Of a DNA stretch of 64,000 nucleotides, positions 46,759 through 56,520 are shown in pieces (position 1 is the first letter of the stretch; each line of letters begins with the position of its first letter). A program made the translations under genes and the position numbers. The DNA comes from Bacillus pumilus (GTDB lineage Bacteria > Bacillota > Bacilli > Bacillales > Bacillaceae): positions 62,001 through 126,000 of the forward strand of contig NZ_CP047089.1 of NCBI RefSeq assembly GCF_009937765.1, read 5' to 3'. The notes beneath the pieces were generated by a model. The model was given only the letters and a program-made list of their open reading frames with translations. It was not told where the DNA came from and did no database searches.

Positions 46759-48087
46759 TTAAATAATGCCTATCAGTTTGGCAATGATCAGTAGAACAAT
46801 ACTGAATCCCCACATCCAGAAGAAAGAGTAGCGAATATGTTTCCCCATATCGACTCCTGCAAGACCTATTGCAAGCCAAACGGCTGGAGCGAGAGGGCTG
46901 ACAAAGGTTCCTATGATGTTGCCGATCATCATGGCATACGCTGCGGAAGTGCCCGTCACGCCAACCTCAGATGTGATGGATTCGACAATTGGCAGAAGTG
47001 CATAATAATAAGCGTCTGTACTTGTCAGCATATCCAGTGGTACCCCAAACATCCCGACAATGATATGTAAAAATGGAAGCAGGAAAGCAGGTAGAATCTG
47101 AATGCTGTCCACAGCAATAGCTTTTAGCATTCCCGTTCCTTCGAGAATCCCTAGAAAAGAACCTGCGGAGAAAATAACAGCGGCCATCATGAGTGCACTA
47201 GGTGCATGTGCCTTGATTCTCTCCATTTGTACATCCACTTTCGGATAGTTAATTAATAGTGCGAGAGAAAGACCAATCATAAACATATAACTAGCCGGAA
47301 TCACGTTAAGCACAAGAAGGACAACAACAGCTATAAACAGAATGAAATTCACCCAAATCAAGTGATAGCGTTTTAAAGCGGCATCACCTGTCTCGCTAAT
47401 GGATTGGATAGCCCGGTCCCAATCTGCGCCTTCTAATTGAACAGCAGCAATTTCATTTGCAGCGATTTTGACCCGAATGCGTTTTTCTTCTCTTTTTCCT
47501 AAAATAAATGCCATTCCTAATACGAGAACGACCCCAATGAGCTGAATGGGAATGAGCGGCACCCAAAGTTCAGATGGGTCCATCTTAAGGACACTCGCTG
47601 CCCGTCCTGTGGGGCCAGCCCATGGCACCATATTCGTTAAGCCAGCACTTGTCCCGATCAATAACAGCAATAAGTACGGACTCATATGTAATTTTTTATA
47701 AAGTGGAAGTAGTGCAGGTACAGTTAATAAAAATGTAGTCGCTCCTGCTCCGTCTAAATGAGCGATGACTCCTATTAGAGCTGTCCCCATCGCAACTGTG
47801 ACAACATTTCCCTTAGTCAGTTTAATCAGCGTTTTTATTACAGGTTCAAAGAACCCTGTATCTTGTAAAATGCCAAAAAATAAAATGGCGAAGATGAACA
47901 TGGTCGCCACTGGCAGTACTTTGATAATCCCTTCTTCAAAGAATGATTGAATGTCATGAATCCCAAATCCTGCGATGAATGCCCCGATTAAAGGCACCAT
48001 GACCATGGCAACAATTGGACTTGCTTTCCCCCAAATCAGCAATACAACAATCGTTAAAATAATCAACAATCCAACAAACGTTAACAT
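46759..48087 (-). CDS. CitMHS-family citrate/metal-citrate transporter
   Basis: The 442-residue carrier has about twelve helices, the motifs AHLDGAGATTFLLTVPALLPLY and NMVPWAGPTGRAASVL, and TSTDAYYYALLPIVE, as in B. subtilis CitM, CitH and YraO. It imports citrate complexed with divalent metal together with protons. GGGGGAGGG precedes the ATG. No CitST two-component system is next to it; two cre-like sites upstream suggest CcpA repression. Confidence 0.88.
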   Translation of the reverse strand: MLTFVGLLIILTIVVLLIWGKASPIVAMVMVPLIGAFIAGFGIHDIQSFFEEGIIKVLPVATMFIFAILFFGILQDTGFFEPVIKTLIKLTKGNVVTVAMGTALIGVIAHLDGAGATTFLLTVPALLPLYKKLHMSPYLLLLLIGTSAGLTNMVPWAGPTGRAASVLKMDPSELWVPLIPIQLIGVVLVLGMAFILGKREEKRIRVKIAANEIAAVQLEGADWDRAIQSISETGDAALKRYHLIWVNFILFIAVVVLLVLNVIPASYMFMIGLSLALLINYPKVDVQMERIKAHAPSALMMAAVIFSAGSFLGILEGTGMLKAIAVDSIQILPAFLLPFLHIIVGMFGVPLDMLTSTDAYYYALLPIVESITSEVGVTGTSAAYAMMIGNIIGTFVSPLAPAVWLAIGLAGVDMGKHIRYSFFWMWGFSIVLLIIAKLIGII

Positions 48088-48104
48088 AAGTCCCTCCCCC
48101 TACA

Positions 48105-48118
48105 ATAAACCGTTTACA
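48105..48118 (-). promoter_or_regulatory. cre-like site upstream of the citrate carrier gene
   Basis: On the minus strand TGTAAACGGTTTAT matches the cre consensus at 12 of 14, 17 bases before the start. Confidence 0.5.
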
Positions 48119-48192
48119 TTTTCTTGCTCTTTTTATCACAATGCAGTCCCATATCTGCATTGAAAAAAAGGGTATCAAAAATATGAGTATTA

Positions 48193-48206
48193 GGCAACCG
48201 CTTTCA
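48193..48206. promoter_or_regulatory. Second cre-like site upstream of the citrate carrier gene
   Basis: GGCAACCGCTTTCA matches the cre consensus at 12 of 14. The remainder of the 298-base gap to ganA is AT-rich and holds the ganA terminator. Confidence 0.45.
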
Positions 48207-48339
48207 TACCTATAAAATGGTGAAAAAGGATGATGAAACCAGTATTGGCGCAGGATGAAACATGTCAAAAAATTTAGATAAAATATAAATATTCTAATTT
48301 AAATATAAAATACATAATTATATATGGGTATTTAGACTT

Positions 48340-48385
48340 GATAAAATGAAAGAAGCGTCTCCAATGTGCAGACGCCTCGTTCATT
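48340..48385 (-). terminator. Terminator of the gan operon
   Basis: AATGAACGAGGCGTCT pairs with AGACGCTTCTTTCATT with two mismatches on the minus strand, starting right after the ganA stop; the T tract is modest. Confidence 0.6.
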
Positions 48386-50452
48386 CTATTTTTTCATAAT
48401 CATGTACTCGTAAGGATCAAGCTGGAGCTCTTGAGGCACATATTGCCCTGTCAGCATATTTTGATAGCTCTCTTCTGAATCTAGTGAAAGGAGCTGCTGT
48501 TTTTCCGTAAAATTCATCATAAACACATAGTCCTGTGACCCATCTGTTCGTTTTTGGACACTGACTCCCTCTGGAATCTCCGCTGATAGGACGGGCTGTA
48601 TATCCATTCCTACGATGAGATCCTCGTAAAACTCATCATAAAAAATTTGCTCATTTTCGGAAGCCATATAGTATGCCTTTCCATCTCCAAAAGAATGAAC
48701 AGTCAGAGCTGGCTGTCCTTCGTAGCATCCATTCTCAAAATGCCCTAACACAGAGGCCGTTTCAGGATGTATGGATTCGCAATATTGCCCGACATGGTAG
48801 GTGCGTCCATTTCCTGTGGTCATTAATACATGTTCATCTGGCATCAATGTGTTGATTTCTTCCGCCCAAATGCCAAGTACATGGCGGAGAGGACCCGGGA
48901 AACCGCCGAGGAAACAGAGGTCATTTTCGTCGACCATACCGCTCCAATAGGTTGCGATAAAAATACCGCCCGTTTTAACAAAGGCTTCGATTTTTTCTGC
49001 AACGCCTGGTTTGATCATGTAAAGCATTGGACCAATGAGCACACGATAGGACGAGAAATCCTTTTCCATGCCGACAATGTCAACAGGGATGCCTTTTTTC
49101 CAAAAGCTTCGATAGTGAGTTTGACAAGCCTCTACGTAGCGTTTGTTTGTATTATTTAAGCCTTGTGCATCATCAATGGCCCAGTGGTTTTCCCAATCGT
49201 ATATGATGGCGACTTCTGGTTGAACGGAAGTCCCTGCGATGGGCTGCAAATGCTCCAGTTGTTTCCCTAGATCAGCGACCTCTTGAAACACGCGCGTATG
49301 TTCATGTCCAGAATGATCAACTACCGCACCATGGAATTTCTCAGATGCACCACGCCCTTGGCGCCACTGGAAGTAAAGCACGGAGTCTGATCCGTGAGCA
49401 ATCGCCTGTATAGCAGAAAGATGTGCCATGCCTTTGTGTTTGACCTTATTCACTTCATGCCAGTTCACAAGGCTCGGTGTACTCTCCATCACGAGAAATG
49501 GCTGACCGTCCTTTAATGAACGATATAAGTCGTGAACGAAGGCAACGTTTGACGCCAATTCAGCCGTTGTTTCCCTGCCGCTATGCCATGCTGGGTAGCT
49601 ATCCCATGAAATCACGTCGACTTCTTTGGCAAATTGATGATAATCCAGTCCAAGAAATGGTCGCATATGCGGGTAGTCGCCCATAAAGTTGGTGGTCACT
49701 GGGATGTGAGGCGTCAATTCCCGCAGCGGTTCAATTTCATTTTGATAAAAATTGATCGTTTGCGCTGTGACAAAGCGTTTCCAGTCTAGATTCATCCCGT
49801 GTATCATGTGCTCTCCGTGCGGTGCAGGTGACTCAATTTGTGACCAATCACTATACGTGTGGCTCCAAAACCCCGTCCACCATGCCTGGTTTAAAGCTTC
49901 AAGGTCATGATTGTACTTGTCTTTCAAATACCCTCGAAATGCTTCTTGGCAGAGGTCGCAATGACATTCGCCGCCGTATTCATTCGAAATGTGCCACATG
50001 ATCAGTGCTGGGTGATCCTTGTAGCGTTCAGCGAGCAAACGATTGAGTGTATTCGTTTTTTCTCGATAAACCGGTGAGGTAAAGCAATGATTATGGCGAA
50101 GTCCATGTAAATTACGCTGACGGTTCGCTTCGACGCGCAATACCTCAGGATATGTTTGTGACAGCCAAGCAGGTCTCGCCCCGCTTGGCGTTGCAAGAAT
50201 GGCATGTGTCCCCTGTGCTGCCAAGCGGTCCATGATGTCATCCAGCCATGCAAAATCATACTGACCTTCTTCTGGCTCTAGCTTACTCCATCCGAAAATG
50301 TTGATGGAGAATGTTTGACAGTGTGCAAGCTTCATTAATCGAAAATCTTCGTCAATGATCTCCGGCATATGAAGCCATTGATCTGGATTATAATCGCCAC
50401 CATGCAAAAAGCCTTTCACATTTGGGTGAACGAGTGGGTAACGCTTTCCCAT
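48386..50452 (-). CDS. ganA: GH42 beta-galactosidase
   Basis: The 688-residue enzyme has GH42 length and motifs: GGDYNPDQW at the N-terminus, acid/base Glu about 158 in WHISNEYGG, the zinc-site cysteines in ECHCDLC, and the nucleophile Glu about 323 in LVMESTPSLVNW. Trimerisation and beta-sandwich domains follow. No signal peptide: it hydrolyses imported galacto-oligosaccharides in the cytoplasm. It is the last gene here, 23 bases after ganB, whereas in B. subtilis ganA precedes ganB. The ribosome site AAGGAT lies upstream. Confidence 0.93.
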   Translation of the reverse strand: MGKRYPLVHPNVKGFLHGGDYNPDQWLHMPEIIDEDFRLMKLAHCQTFSINIFGWSKLEPEEGQYDFAWLDDIMDRLAAQGTHAILATPSGARPAWLSQTYPEVLRVEANRQRNLHGLRHNHCFTSPVYREKTNTLNRLLAERYKDHPALIMWHISNEYGGECHCDLCQEAFRGYLKDKYNHDLEALNQAWWTGFWSHTYSDWSQIESPAPHGEHMIHGMNLDWKRFVTAQTINFYQNEIEPLRELTPHIPVTTNFMGDYPHMRPFLGLDYHQFAKEVDVISWDSYPAWHSGRETTAELASNVAFVHDLYRSLKDGQPFLVMESTPSLVNWHEVNKVKHKGMAHLSAIQAIAHGSDSVLYFQWRQGRGASEKFHGAVVDHSGHEHTRVFQEVADLGKQLEHLQPIAGTSVQPEVAIIYDWENHWAIDDAQGLNNTNKRYVEACQTHYRSFWKKGIPVDIVGMEKDFSSYRVLIGPMLYMIKPGVAEKIEAFVKTGGIFIATYWSGMVDENDLCFLGGFPGPLRHVLGIWAEEINTLMPDEHVLMTTGNGRTYHVGQYCESIHPETASVLGHFENGCYEGQPALTVHSFGDGKAYYMASENEQIFYDEFYEDLIVGMDIQPVLSAEIPEGVSVQKRTDGSQDYVFMMNFTEKQQLLSLDSEESYQNMLTGQYVPQELQLDPYEYMIMKK

Positions 50453-50475
50453 TTTGTCACGTCCTATCCTTATAA

Positions 50476-51684
50476 TTACGGTGTCATTTGTTTAAATACA
50501 TCTAGTGAAGGCAGTGCTTTTCCGTTGAAATCAAACATCGCTTGATTTTCCCAAGCATTTCCGACTGTACCGGTCGTTTGAATATAAGCTAGCCCATATT
50601 GACTTGACCACGGGGCGCCTTTCGCTGGAATCCAAAGCGGTTCCCAATAAAAGAATCCTTTCCCGCGATTGTTTTTCACTTGTGAAATTTTTTCTGATAG
50701 ATCTCGTATAAAAGATGCCTGGCCTTGAGGTGAAGCTGGGTAGCCAGCAGTATTGACTGAATCTTGATTAAATGAGTTTTCTAGGTTGTCACCATTTGCT
50801 GTTGTAAAACCGTAGGCGGTTTCTACCACGATGACGTCTTTTTGATAGCGGGCGCCCATGTCATTCATATTGTTAGTAAGACCGCTAAATCCCCCGTCCC
50901 AATACGGGTAGTAAGATAAACCGATCGTATCGAATGAGACACCTCTTTTGGTGATTTCATCAAACCACCAGCGGGAGGCTCCGTTGTCCCCACCATGAGC
51001 AAGGTGAAGCATGATGTTGATATTTGAATCGACAGAACGGACAGCATTTGTACCAGCCTTTAGCAAAGCGGCGAGCCGGTCAAATTCACCGCCGCCTTCA
51101 CCCCAGCTTTTGCCGTTCGGCCACAACATGCCTGAGTTCAATTCATTCCCGACCTGTACCATGTTCGGCAGCGCATTTTGGGCTTTCATCGTTTTGAGTA
51201 CATCCCCTGTGTAAGTGCCAACCGCTTTTACTAAATCGTTTTGTGAAAGAGATGCCCAAGCTTTTGGTTTGAACTGTTTACCAGGATCGGTCCAGAAATC
51301 ACTGTAATGAAAATCAAGCAACACTTTCATATTTTGTGCTTTTGCGCGTTTTGATAAAGCGATGGCTGTATTAAGATCATTTGTCCCGCCATTATAGGCA
51401 CGACCTTGGTTGTCGTATGGATGGTTCCACAGTCTAATGCGCACATAGTTGACGCCTTTTTCCTTTAATAGCTTGAGCGGGTCAACCTGTTTTCCGTTCT
51501 GGTCGAAGTATCTGCCGCCGCTTCTCTCCACTTCCGCAAGCATGGAGATATCTGCTCCTTTAGTGAAATCACCTTGCAGTCCATTGATTGGCTGAACTGA
51601 AATGGCATCCGCTTTTGCTTCAGGTAAAATTCCTAACCCCATTAAAAAGAAAACGACAACCGTCACAAGCATCCATTTCTTCAT
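50476..51684 (-). CDS. ganB: Secreted GH53 endo-beta-1,4-galactanase
   Basis: The 402-residue enzyme starts at ATG 51684 behind AAGGGGAG. It has a Sec signal peptide (MKKWMLVTVVVFFLMGLGI, cleavage near AKA-DA), the GH53 N-terminus KGADISMLAEVE, acid/base Glu in QVGNELNSGMLWPNG, and nucleophile Glu in VIVVETAYGFT. It cuts type I arabinogalactan side chains of pectin outside the cell to oligosaccharides taken up by GanSPQ. It is 11 bases after ganQ. Confidence 0.93.
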   Translation of the reverse strand: MKKWMLVTVVVFFLMGLGILPEAKADAISVQPINGLQGDFTKGADISMLAEVERSGGRYFDQNGKQVDPLKLLKEKGVNYVRIRLWNHPYDNQGRAYNGGTNDLNTAIALSKRAKAQNMKVLLDFHYSDFWTDPGKQFKPKAWASLSQNDLVKAVGTYTGDVLKTMKAQNALPNMVQVGNELNSGMLWPNGKSWGEGGGEFDRLAALLKAGTNAVRSVDSNINIMLHLAHGGDNGASRWWFDEITKRGVSFDTIGLSYYPYWDGGFSGLTNNMNDMGARYQKDVIVVETAYGFTTANGDNLENSFNQDSVNTAGYPASPQGQASFIRDLSEKISQVKNNRGKGFFYWEPLWIPAKGAPWSSQYGLAYIQTTGTVGNAWENQAMFDFNGKALPSLDVFKQMTP

Positions 51685-51695
51685 CAAATCTCCCC

Positions 51696-52538
51696 TTATC
51701 CTTTTGTCCCACCTTGTGTGAGGCCGGACACAAATTGTTTTTGTAACACAAGAAACAATAAAGCGACTGGAATCGCAATGAGTAAAGCCCCGGCTGCAAA
51801 GGTCGTGTAGCTGGCCCCCATTTTGTCTGACACTAGATTGTACAGACCGATCGGGAGCGTATACATTTCGGGTGAGCGAACAATGACACTGGAGATAATG
51901 AAATCACCCAGTGGTCCTGTAAATGAGTTGATGGCGACAACCGCCAAAATGGGCTTAGCAAGCGGCATAATAATTTGGATGAAAATTCGAAAGTGCCCTG
52001 CGCCATCCATTCTGGCTGATTCATCGAGATCCTTCGGAATGGCATCAAGATAGCCTTTCATTAAATACGTATTCATCGGAATTTGTCCGCCTGCATAAAT
52101 CAAAATCAGTGCAAGATGGCTGTTAATCAGTCCAAGCATTTGAGCCAAAACGAAAATCGCAATCAGCGCTGAAAATTGAGGAATCATTTGCAGCAGCAAA
52201 AAGAGCATCAGCCCATTTTTCCGTCCTTTGAAACGGAATCTAGAAAAGGCATAGCCTGTAAAACTAACAAGAATCAGCGTTAACAACATTGTGGCAATAC
52301 TGATCTTCATGGAGTTCCAATACCATTTTGCATAAAGTGCACCTTGACCGAAGAAGAGCTCGGTAAAGTGACTGAACGTTGGATTCTTCGGAAACATACT
52401 TGTGCTCATCAGGCTGTTTCCAGGATTAAAGGAAGCACCGATTGTCCAAAGCAGTGGATATAGAATACAAATGGAGGCAATGAAAAGGATAAAATAAGTA
52501 ATGCTCAGGCGAATGAGCTTGTTTTGTTTTGATCCCAT
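51696..52538 (-). CDS. ganQ: Galacto-oligosaccharide ABC permease, MalG-like
   Basis: The 280-residue protein has six helices and the EAA loop (YLDAIPKDLDESARMDGAGHFRIFIQIIMPLAKP) that docks the ATPase. It matches GanQ/MalG type sugar permeases. It starts one base after ganP ends, with GAGGAGG upstream, so translation is coupled. No ATPase gene is in the operon; the shared MsmX ATPase encoded elsewhere is expected to energise it, from knowledge of B. subtilis. Confidence 0.92.
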   Translation of the reverse strand: MGSKQNKLIRLSITYFILFIASICILYPLLWTIGASFNPGNSLMSTSMFPKNPTFSHFTELFFGQGALYAKWYWNSMKISIATMLLTLILVSFTGYAFSRFRFKGRKNGLMLFLLLQMIPQFSALIAIFVLAQMLGLINSHLALILIYAGGQIPMNTYLMKGYLDAIPKDLDESARMDGAGHFRIFIQIIMPLAKPILAVVAINSFTGPLGDFIISSVIVRSPEMYTLPIGLYNLVSDKMGASYTTFAAGALLIAIPVALLFLVLQKQFVSGLTQGGTKG

Positions 52539-52539
52539 A

Positions 52540-53847
52540 TCACATCATGTCCTCCTCTTTGAATGAATTCGTTCTCTTAAACTGCCAGAGTGCAATGGCA
52601 ATGACAAAGATTGAAAGTAAAATCGTGACAGCCGCAGCGAGTGCATATTGAGAGGACTGCATCGTGAGTTTATAAATCCAAGACACCAAGATGTCCGTTC
52701 CCCCAGCGGTTGATCCTGCAACAGGCGGTCCCCCGCCATTAAATAAATAGATGATATTAAAGTTGTTAAAGTTAAACGTATATTGTGTGATGAGGATGGG
52801 AGCAATGGAATAGAGAACAAGCGGTAATGTGATGGACCGGAATTTCTGAAAAAAATTGGCTCCATCAATGGTCGCTGCCTCATATAAGTCCTCGGGAATC
52901 GCCTGCAACACGCCTGTTGTCATAATGAAAACGAAAGGAAATCCAAGCCAAGTCTGCATCGCAATGAGGGCAATTTTGCTCCAAAATGGATCTGTCAGCC
53001 ATGGTTTTGGATCAATCCCTATCGATGCAAAAAGTGTATTGTTAATGGCCCCAAATGTATCATTGAACAATCCAGCAAACACCAAAATCGTCACAAAACC
53101 TGGAACAGCCCATGGAAGAATCAAAATGGTTCTAAAAAACCGTTTTCCCTTTAAATCCTTCTGATTGAGCAGAACCGCTAAAAAGATGCCGAGGGCACAT
53201 TGAAGGGTCGACGCAGCCAAGGTCCATACGACGGTCCAGCCAAGTACATCAATGAAGGTGTCTCTCCAAATATCAATGGAAAAGATATTTTGAAAGTTCT
53301 TAATCCCTACCCAGTCAATCAGATTGGCAGGAGGCGAGTGGTATAAATCATAGTTTGTAAAGGCAAGCGCAAAGCTGAACATAATAGGAAAGACAACAGA
53401 AAATAGAAGTAAAAAGAAAGCAGGAGTGCTCATTAAGTAAGGGAAGCCTTGATCGATGAGCTGATGATATTGAGCACGGATGGAATGAAGTGGTACCCCT
53501 TGATCCCGTTTCTTTCCATTCATAAAAGCATCACGCATCATGAGGACGTAAAAGCCGATACCAAAACCAGCTGTTAACAGCGCAATGATCCCCTTCGCTA
53601 AAAGAAAAACAGAGTTGTCACGAGGCAGCATCGTCCCCAGTGTGAACAGTCCCCAGAAGCCAATATTGAATAAATCATAAAATACAATCAAAAAAGAGAC
53701 GCCGAACAGGAAAAAGAGTGCCCCTTTGCCGTACTGTTTGTTGTATATCTGCCCCATTCCGGGTATAAAGGAGAACATTAGCGCCCGTCTCCGGTGTGTC
53801 TTTGATTCCACTATGTGTGTGCGGTCTAGTTCAAGGTTACCCGTCAC
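52540..53847 (-). CDS. ganP: Galacto-oligosaccharide ABC permease, MalF-like
   Basis: GTG 53847 lies seven bases after AGGTG and gives 435 residues; GTG 53856 overlaps the site. The N-terminal part (residues 20-130) has extra helices (MFSFIPGMGQIYNKQYGKGALFFLF), then the MalF-type core with six helices and the EAA loop AIPEDLYEAATIDGANFFQKFRSITLPL. The C-terminal NNFNIIYLFNGGGPP is the sugar-binding segment of MalF proteins. It pairs with GanQ to import galacto-oligosaccharides bound by GanS. Confidence 0.9.
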   Translation of the reverse strand: MTGNLELDRTHIVESKTHRRRALMFSFIPGMGQIYNKQYGKGALFFLFGVSFLIVFYDLFNIGFWGLFTLGTMLPRDNSVFLLAKGIIALLTAGFGIGFYVLMMRDAFMNGKKRDQGVPLHSIRAQYHQLIDQGFPYLMSTPAFFLLLFSVVFPIMFSFALAFTNYDLYHSPPANLIDWVGIKNFQNIFSIDIWRDTFIDVLGWTVVWTLAASTLQCALGIFLAVLLNQKDLKGKRFFRTILILPWAVPGFVTILVFAGLFNDTFGAINNTLFASIGIDPKPWLTDPFWSKIALIAMQTWLGFPFVFIMTTGVLQAIPEDLYEAATIDGANFFQKFRSITLPLVLYSIAPILITQYTFNFNNFNIIYLFNGGGPPVAGSTAGGTDILVSWIYKLTMQSSQYALAAAVTILLSIFVIAIALWQFKRTNSFKEEDMM

Positions 53848-53916
53848 GTCTAACACCTACTTCATATGAAATTAGATCAACTACGGGCAGTTTGATAGAC
53901 TACCCGCATTTGATGG

Positions 53917-55182
53917 TTATTTGGAGTGATTTGCTTTAATTTGAGAGTCGATTTGATTGACCGCATCATCAAATGCCTTTTTCACATCTGTACGACCAGT
54001 TGCAATGAGTCCTAAAGCACTATCAATCGGTTTCCACACTTCTGCCATTTCAGGATTGTTCGGTGTCAGTGTGGCATATTTCGTTTGTTTTGAAATTGCA
54101 TCTGCGTTGGCATTTTCTGTGATGACTGGATCTTTCATCAGCTTTTTCACTGGTGGAATTTCCTCTGTCACTTCAAAGCGCTTCTTCGCATTTTTTTCGT
54201 TCGTGATAAATTCAACAAATTTCTCAGCAAGTTCTTTATTTTTAGAATAAGAGGAGACGTTGTAGCTCTTGACACCTAAGAATGAACTCATATGTTTTCC
54301 ATTAGGGAGTGTTGGCAGTTCGGTCACACCGTAATCAATCCCAGCTTCCTTATATGGACCGAATGACCATGGACCAGAAATGACAGCAGCGGCCTTTTTC
54401 TCTGTGAATAAGGAGTTGAGGACATTGATTCCTTGTTCCCCAATGATGCCTTTCGGGAAAAGTCCTTCGCTAAAGAATTTTTGAACATATTCTCCACCTT
54501 GGATAGCACCATCGTTGTTCAAACCAATATCATTCACATCATAAGAGCCGTCGCTTTTCTGCTTGAAAATATAGCCCCCAGATCCGCCTAAAACACTTTG
54601 TGCGTAGTAAATCTCATCCCATTTTGCAACAAAGCCGTACTTTCCGTCTTTTGTCAGCTTTTTCGAAAGATCATACCAGCCATCAAGTGTCGTTGGTGCC
54701 TTTTTGACAATATCTTTATTATAAAAAAGCACCGTCGTTTCAACGGATTTAGGAAGACCATACAGCTTGCCGTCTACCGTTTGTGATTGAATCGATTCGT
54801 CTGTGAAGGAGTCGATCACTTTTTGATCTGGCTTCATTTCCTGTAATAGCCCCTCAGTGACAGCTGATCCAATTTGATCGTGAGGCATCGTGATGACGTC
54901 TGGACCTGTCCCAGCTGCTCCATCTAGACGCAGAGCTTCAATTTGATCGGCATAAGCTTTTTCGACCACTTTGATTTTCACATTATGTTGTTTTTCGAAC
55001 TCTTTTACAGCGTCTTGAATCCCATCAGATTTTTTGACGTCTTCCCACACTAGCAAGGTCTTTGTACCTGTAGATGCTGGCTGTGATCCGCTTGAATTGT
55101 CATCTCCTGGTCCGCAAGCCGAAAGCAGAAGTACAGCAGTCCCAACGACTGCTGATAATGTCGCCCATTTTCCCTTTTTCAT
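53917..55182 (-). CDS. ganS: Galacto-oligosaccharide-binding lipoprotein
   Basis: The 421-residue protein has a lipoprotein signal (MKKGKWATLSAVVGTAVLLLSACG) with lipobox LSAC, then a Ser/Gly linker and a MalE-type binding domain (LLVWEDVKKSDGIQDAVKEFEKQHNVKIKVVEK, GLPKSVETTVLFYNKDIV). It is the first gene of the operon and binds galactan oligosaccharides at the outer membrane face. AGAGGGGA precedes the ATG. A cre-like site and GanR operator candidates lie upstream. Confidence 0.92.
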   Translation of the reverse strand: MKKGKWATLSAVVGTAVLLLSACGPGDDNSSGSQPASTGTKTLLVWEDVKKSDGIQDAVKEFEKQHNVKIKVVEKAYADQIEALRLDGAAGTGPDVITMPHDQIGSAVTEGLLQEMKPDQKVIDSFTDESIQSQTVDGKLYGLPKSVETTVLFYNKDIVKKAPTTLDGWYDLSKKLTKDGKYGFVAKWDEIYYAQSVLGGSGGYIFKQKSDGSYDVNDIGLNNDGAIQGGEYVQKFFSEGLFPKGIIGEQGINVLNSLFTEKKAAAVISGPWSFGPYKEAGIDYGVTELPTLPNGKHMSSFLGVKSYNVSSYSKNKELAEKFVEFITNEKNAKKRFEVTEEIPPVKKLMKDPVITENANADAISKQTKYATLTPNNPEMAEVWKPIDSALGLIATGRTDVKKAFDDAVNQIDSQIKANHSK

Positions 55183-55218
55183 GAATAATCCCCTCTCGTT
55201 CTTTTTTCACAGATGATA

Positions 55219-55232
55219 AGAAAACGCTTTCT
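55219..55232. promoter_or_regulatory. cre-like site of the gan operon
   Basis: AGAAAACGCTTTCT, near-perfectly palindromic, matches the cre consensus at 12 of 14, 37 bases before the ganS start. Confidence 0.6.
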
Positions 55233-55262
55233 TAATGTGAGAATATCAACTTAAGTAAAAAA

Positions 55263-55305
55263 AGTAAACATATTTTATTAAATTTATTAAGTAAAATTTT
55301 TTACT
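55263..55305. promoter_or_regulatory. Candidate GanR operators of the gan operon
   Basis: The stretch starting AGTAAACATATTTTATTAAA recurs with few changes upstream of ganR (56404). Right beside it AGTAAAATTTTTTACT (55290-55305) is palindromic with AGTAAA/TTTACT arms. The ganS promoter should lie here. Confidence 0.5.
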
Positions 55306-55319
55306 CATATAAAGAAAAG

Positions 55320-55346
55320 AAGCCCTCGACATTGGACGGGGCTTCC
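55320..55346 (-). terminator. Terminator of ganR
   Basis: GAAGCCC(C) pairs with GGGGCTTC across an 11-base loop, with an A/T-rich tail on the minus strand. Confidence 0.6.
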
Positions 55347-55352
55347 AGTTGT

Positions 55353-56348
55353 TTATATCGTACTTTTTCGAAAGACTGGTTCTGAGGCAATCAGTACAGT
55401 TTTCGGTAATGTTCTGCCGTCTACAAGTCTTTCTAACAGTAAATCGATTGCTGTTTCACAAAGCAAAGACGTGTGGATATGATACGTGGTGAGCGGTGGT
55501 GACACATATTGAGACACATGAATATCGTTGATACTAAAGACGCTCACGCGGTTCGGAAGAGAAAATCCCCGTTCGTTTAATGCTTGTAAACAGCCGATGG
55601 CAAGAGGGTCACTAGCGACACAGAATGCGGATGGCAAGTCATTGCCAAGCTCATCAATCGCCTTCATCATCAGCGCATAACCTTCATCCACTGAGAAATG
55701 GTGACCTACATAGACCAATCGCTCATCAAGAACATTGTGAGCCTTCATATAATCACGGAAGGTTGTTTCGCGAATATCAGGAATATGCATATTCGTATTC
55801 AGGTCTAAATCTGTGCCGCCAACGAATCCAATGGATGTGTGTTCTTTTTCAATAAAAGAATCGATGATCTTTTCAACAATTCTTTTCAGGTTGGGCTTTA
55901 CTGAATCAAAACGATCTTCATCTGGTGACGTATCAATAAAAACGATATGTTGGGTGATCGCATATAATTGATCAAGCTCTGACTTTTTAAATCGGCCGAT
56001 GGCGATGATTCCTTCTGTAGAAGGATCAATGGAGTGAAGCCCATCAGATGGATTGTAAGCGGTGACATTTAAACTCCGAGTATTCGTAAGTTCCTCGATG
56101 CCTAGACGAATGGATTTAAAATAAATATCTTCAAGCTCTTCCTTTTCGGTCATCCAATAGAGAAAGGCGATTTTTTTTAATGAATGTTTGAATGTTTTCT
56201 TTTGATAGGACAAAGCTTCAGCGGCGGCGTATACTTTCTCACGTGTTTGATCCGTGACAGATAGGTTAGGATCTTGGTTCAGTACGCGAGATACAGTTGC
56301 AATGGATAATCCAGCTTTTTCAGCAATGTCCTTTATTTTAGCTGCCAA
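55353..56348 (-). CDS. ganR: LacI-family repressor of galactan utilisation
   Basis: The 331-residue repressor has the LacI HTH (IKDIAEKAGLSIATVSRVLNQDPNLSV) and the effector domain with EGIIAIGRF, SIGFVGGTD and ASDPLAIGCLQALNERG. It sits directly upstream of ganS in the same direction, as in B. subtilis, and shares an AT-rich operator-like sequence between its own leader and that of ganS. AGGAGGTG precedes the ATG. It should be released by galactobiose or a related sugar. Confidence 0.9.
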   Translation of the reverse strand: MAAKIKDIAEKAGLSIATVSRVLNQDPNLSVTDQTREKVYAAAEALSYQKKTFKHSLKKIAFLYWMTEKEELEDIYFKSIRLGIEELTNTRSLNVTAYNPSDGLHSIDPSTEGIIAIGRFKKSELDQLYAITQHIVFIDTSPDEDRFDSVKPNLKRIVEKIIDSFIEKEHTSIGFVGGTDLDLNTNMHIPDIRETTFRDYMKAHNVLDERLVYVGHHFSVDEGYALMMKAIDELGNDLPSAFCVASDPLAIGCLQALNERGFSLPNRVSVFSINDIHVSQYVSPPLTTYHIHTSLLCETAIDLLLERLVDGRTLPKTVLIASEPVFRKSTI

Positions 56349-56403
56349 ATCAGCACCTCCTATAGAAAATATCTCCTTCTAGTATAGAGTCTTTAAAAAA
56401 ATT

Positions 56404-56424
56404 AGTAAATATTTTTATTAAATT
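56404..56424. promoter_or_regulatory. Candidate GanR operator upstream of ganR
   Basis: AGTAAATATTTTTATTAAAT repeats the core of the sequence at 55263, consistent with autoregulation by GanR. Confidence 0.45.
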
Positions 56425-56520
56425 GTTTTCAGTTAAGCGCTTCTTTACGCACTGGGAAGGAATTAGTAAGATATATATATGAAAGGTTTTGGATTAAGAT
56501 TTCTGATAGGAGAGGGACCG

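Noticed and set aside
56433..56450. cre-like sequence GTTAAGCGCTTCTTTA between ganR and the cysL-like gene
   Set aside because: Only about 11 of 14 consensus positions match, too weak to claim.
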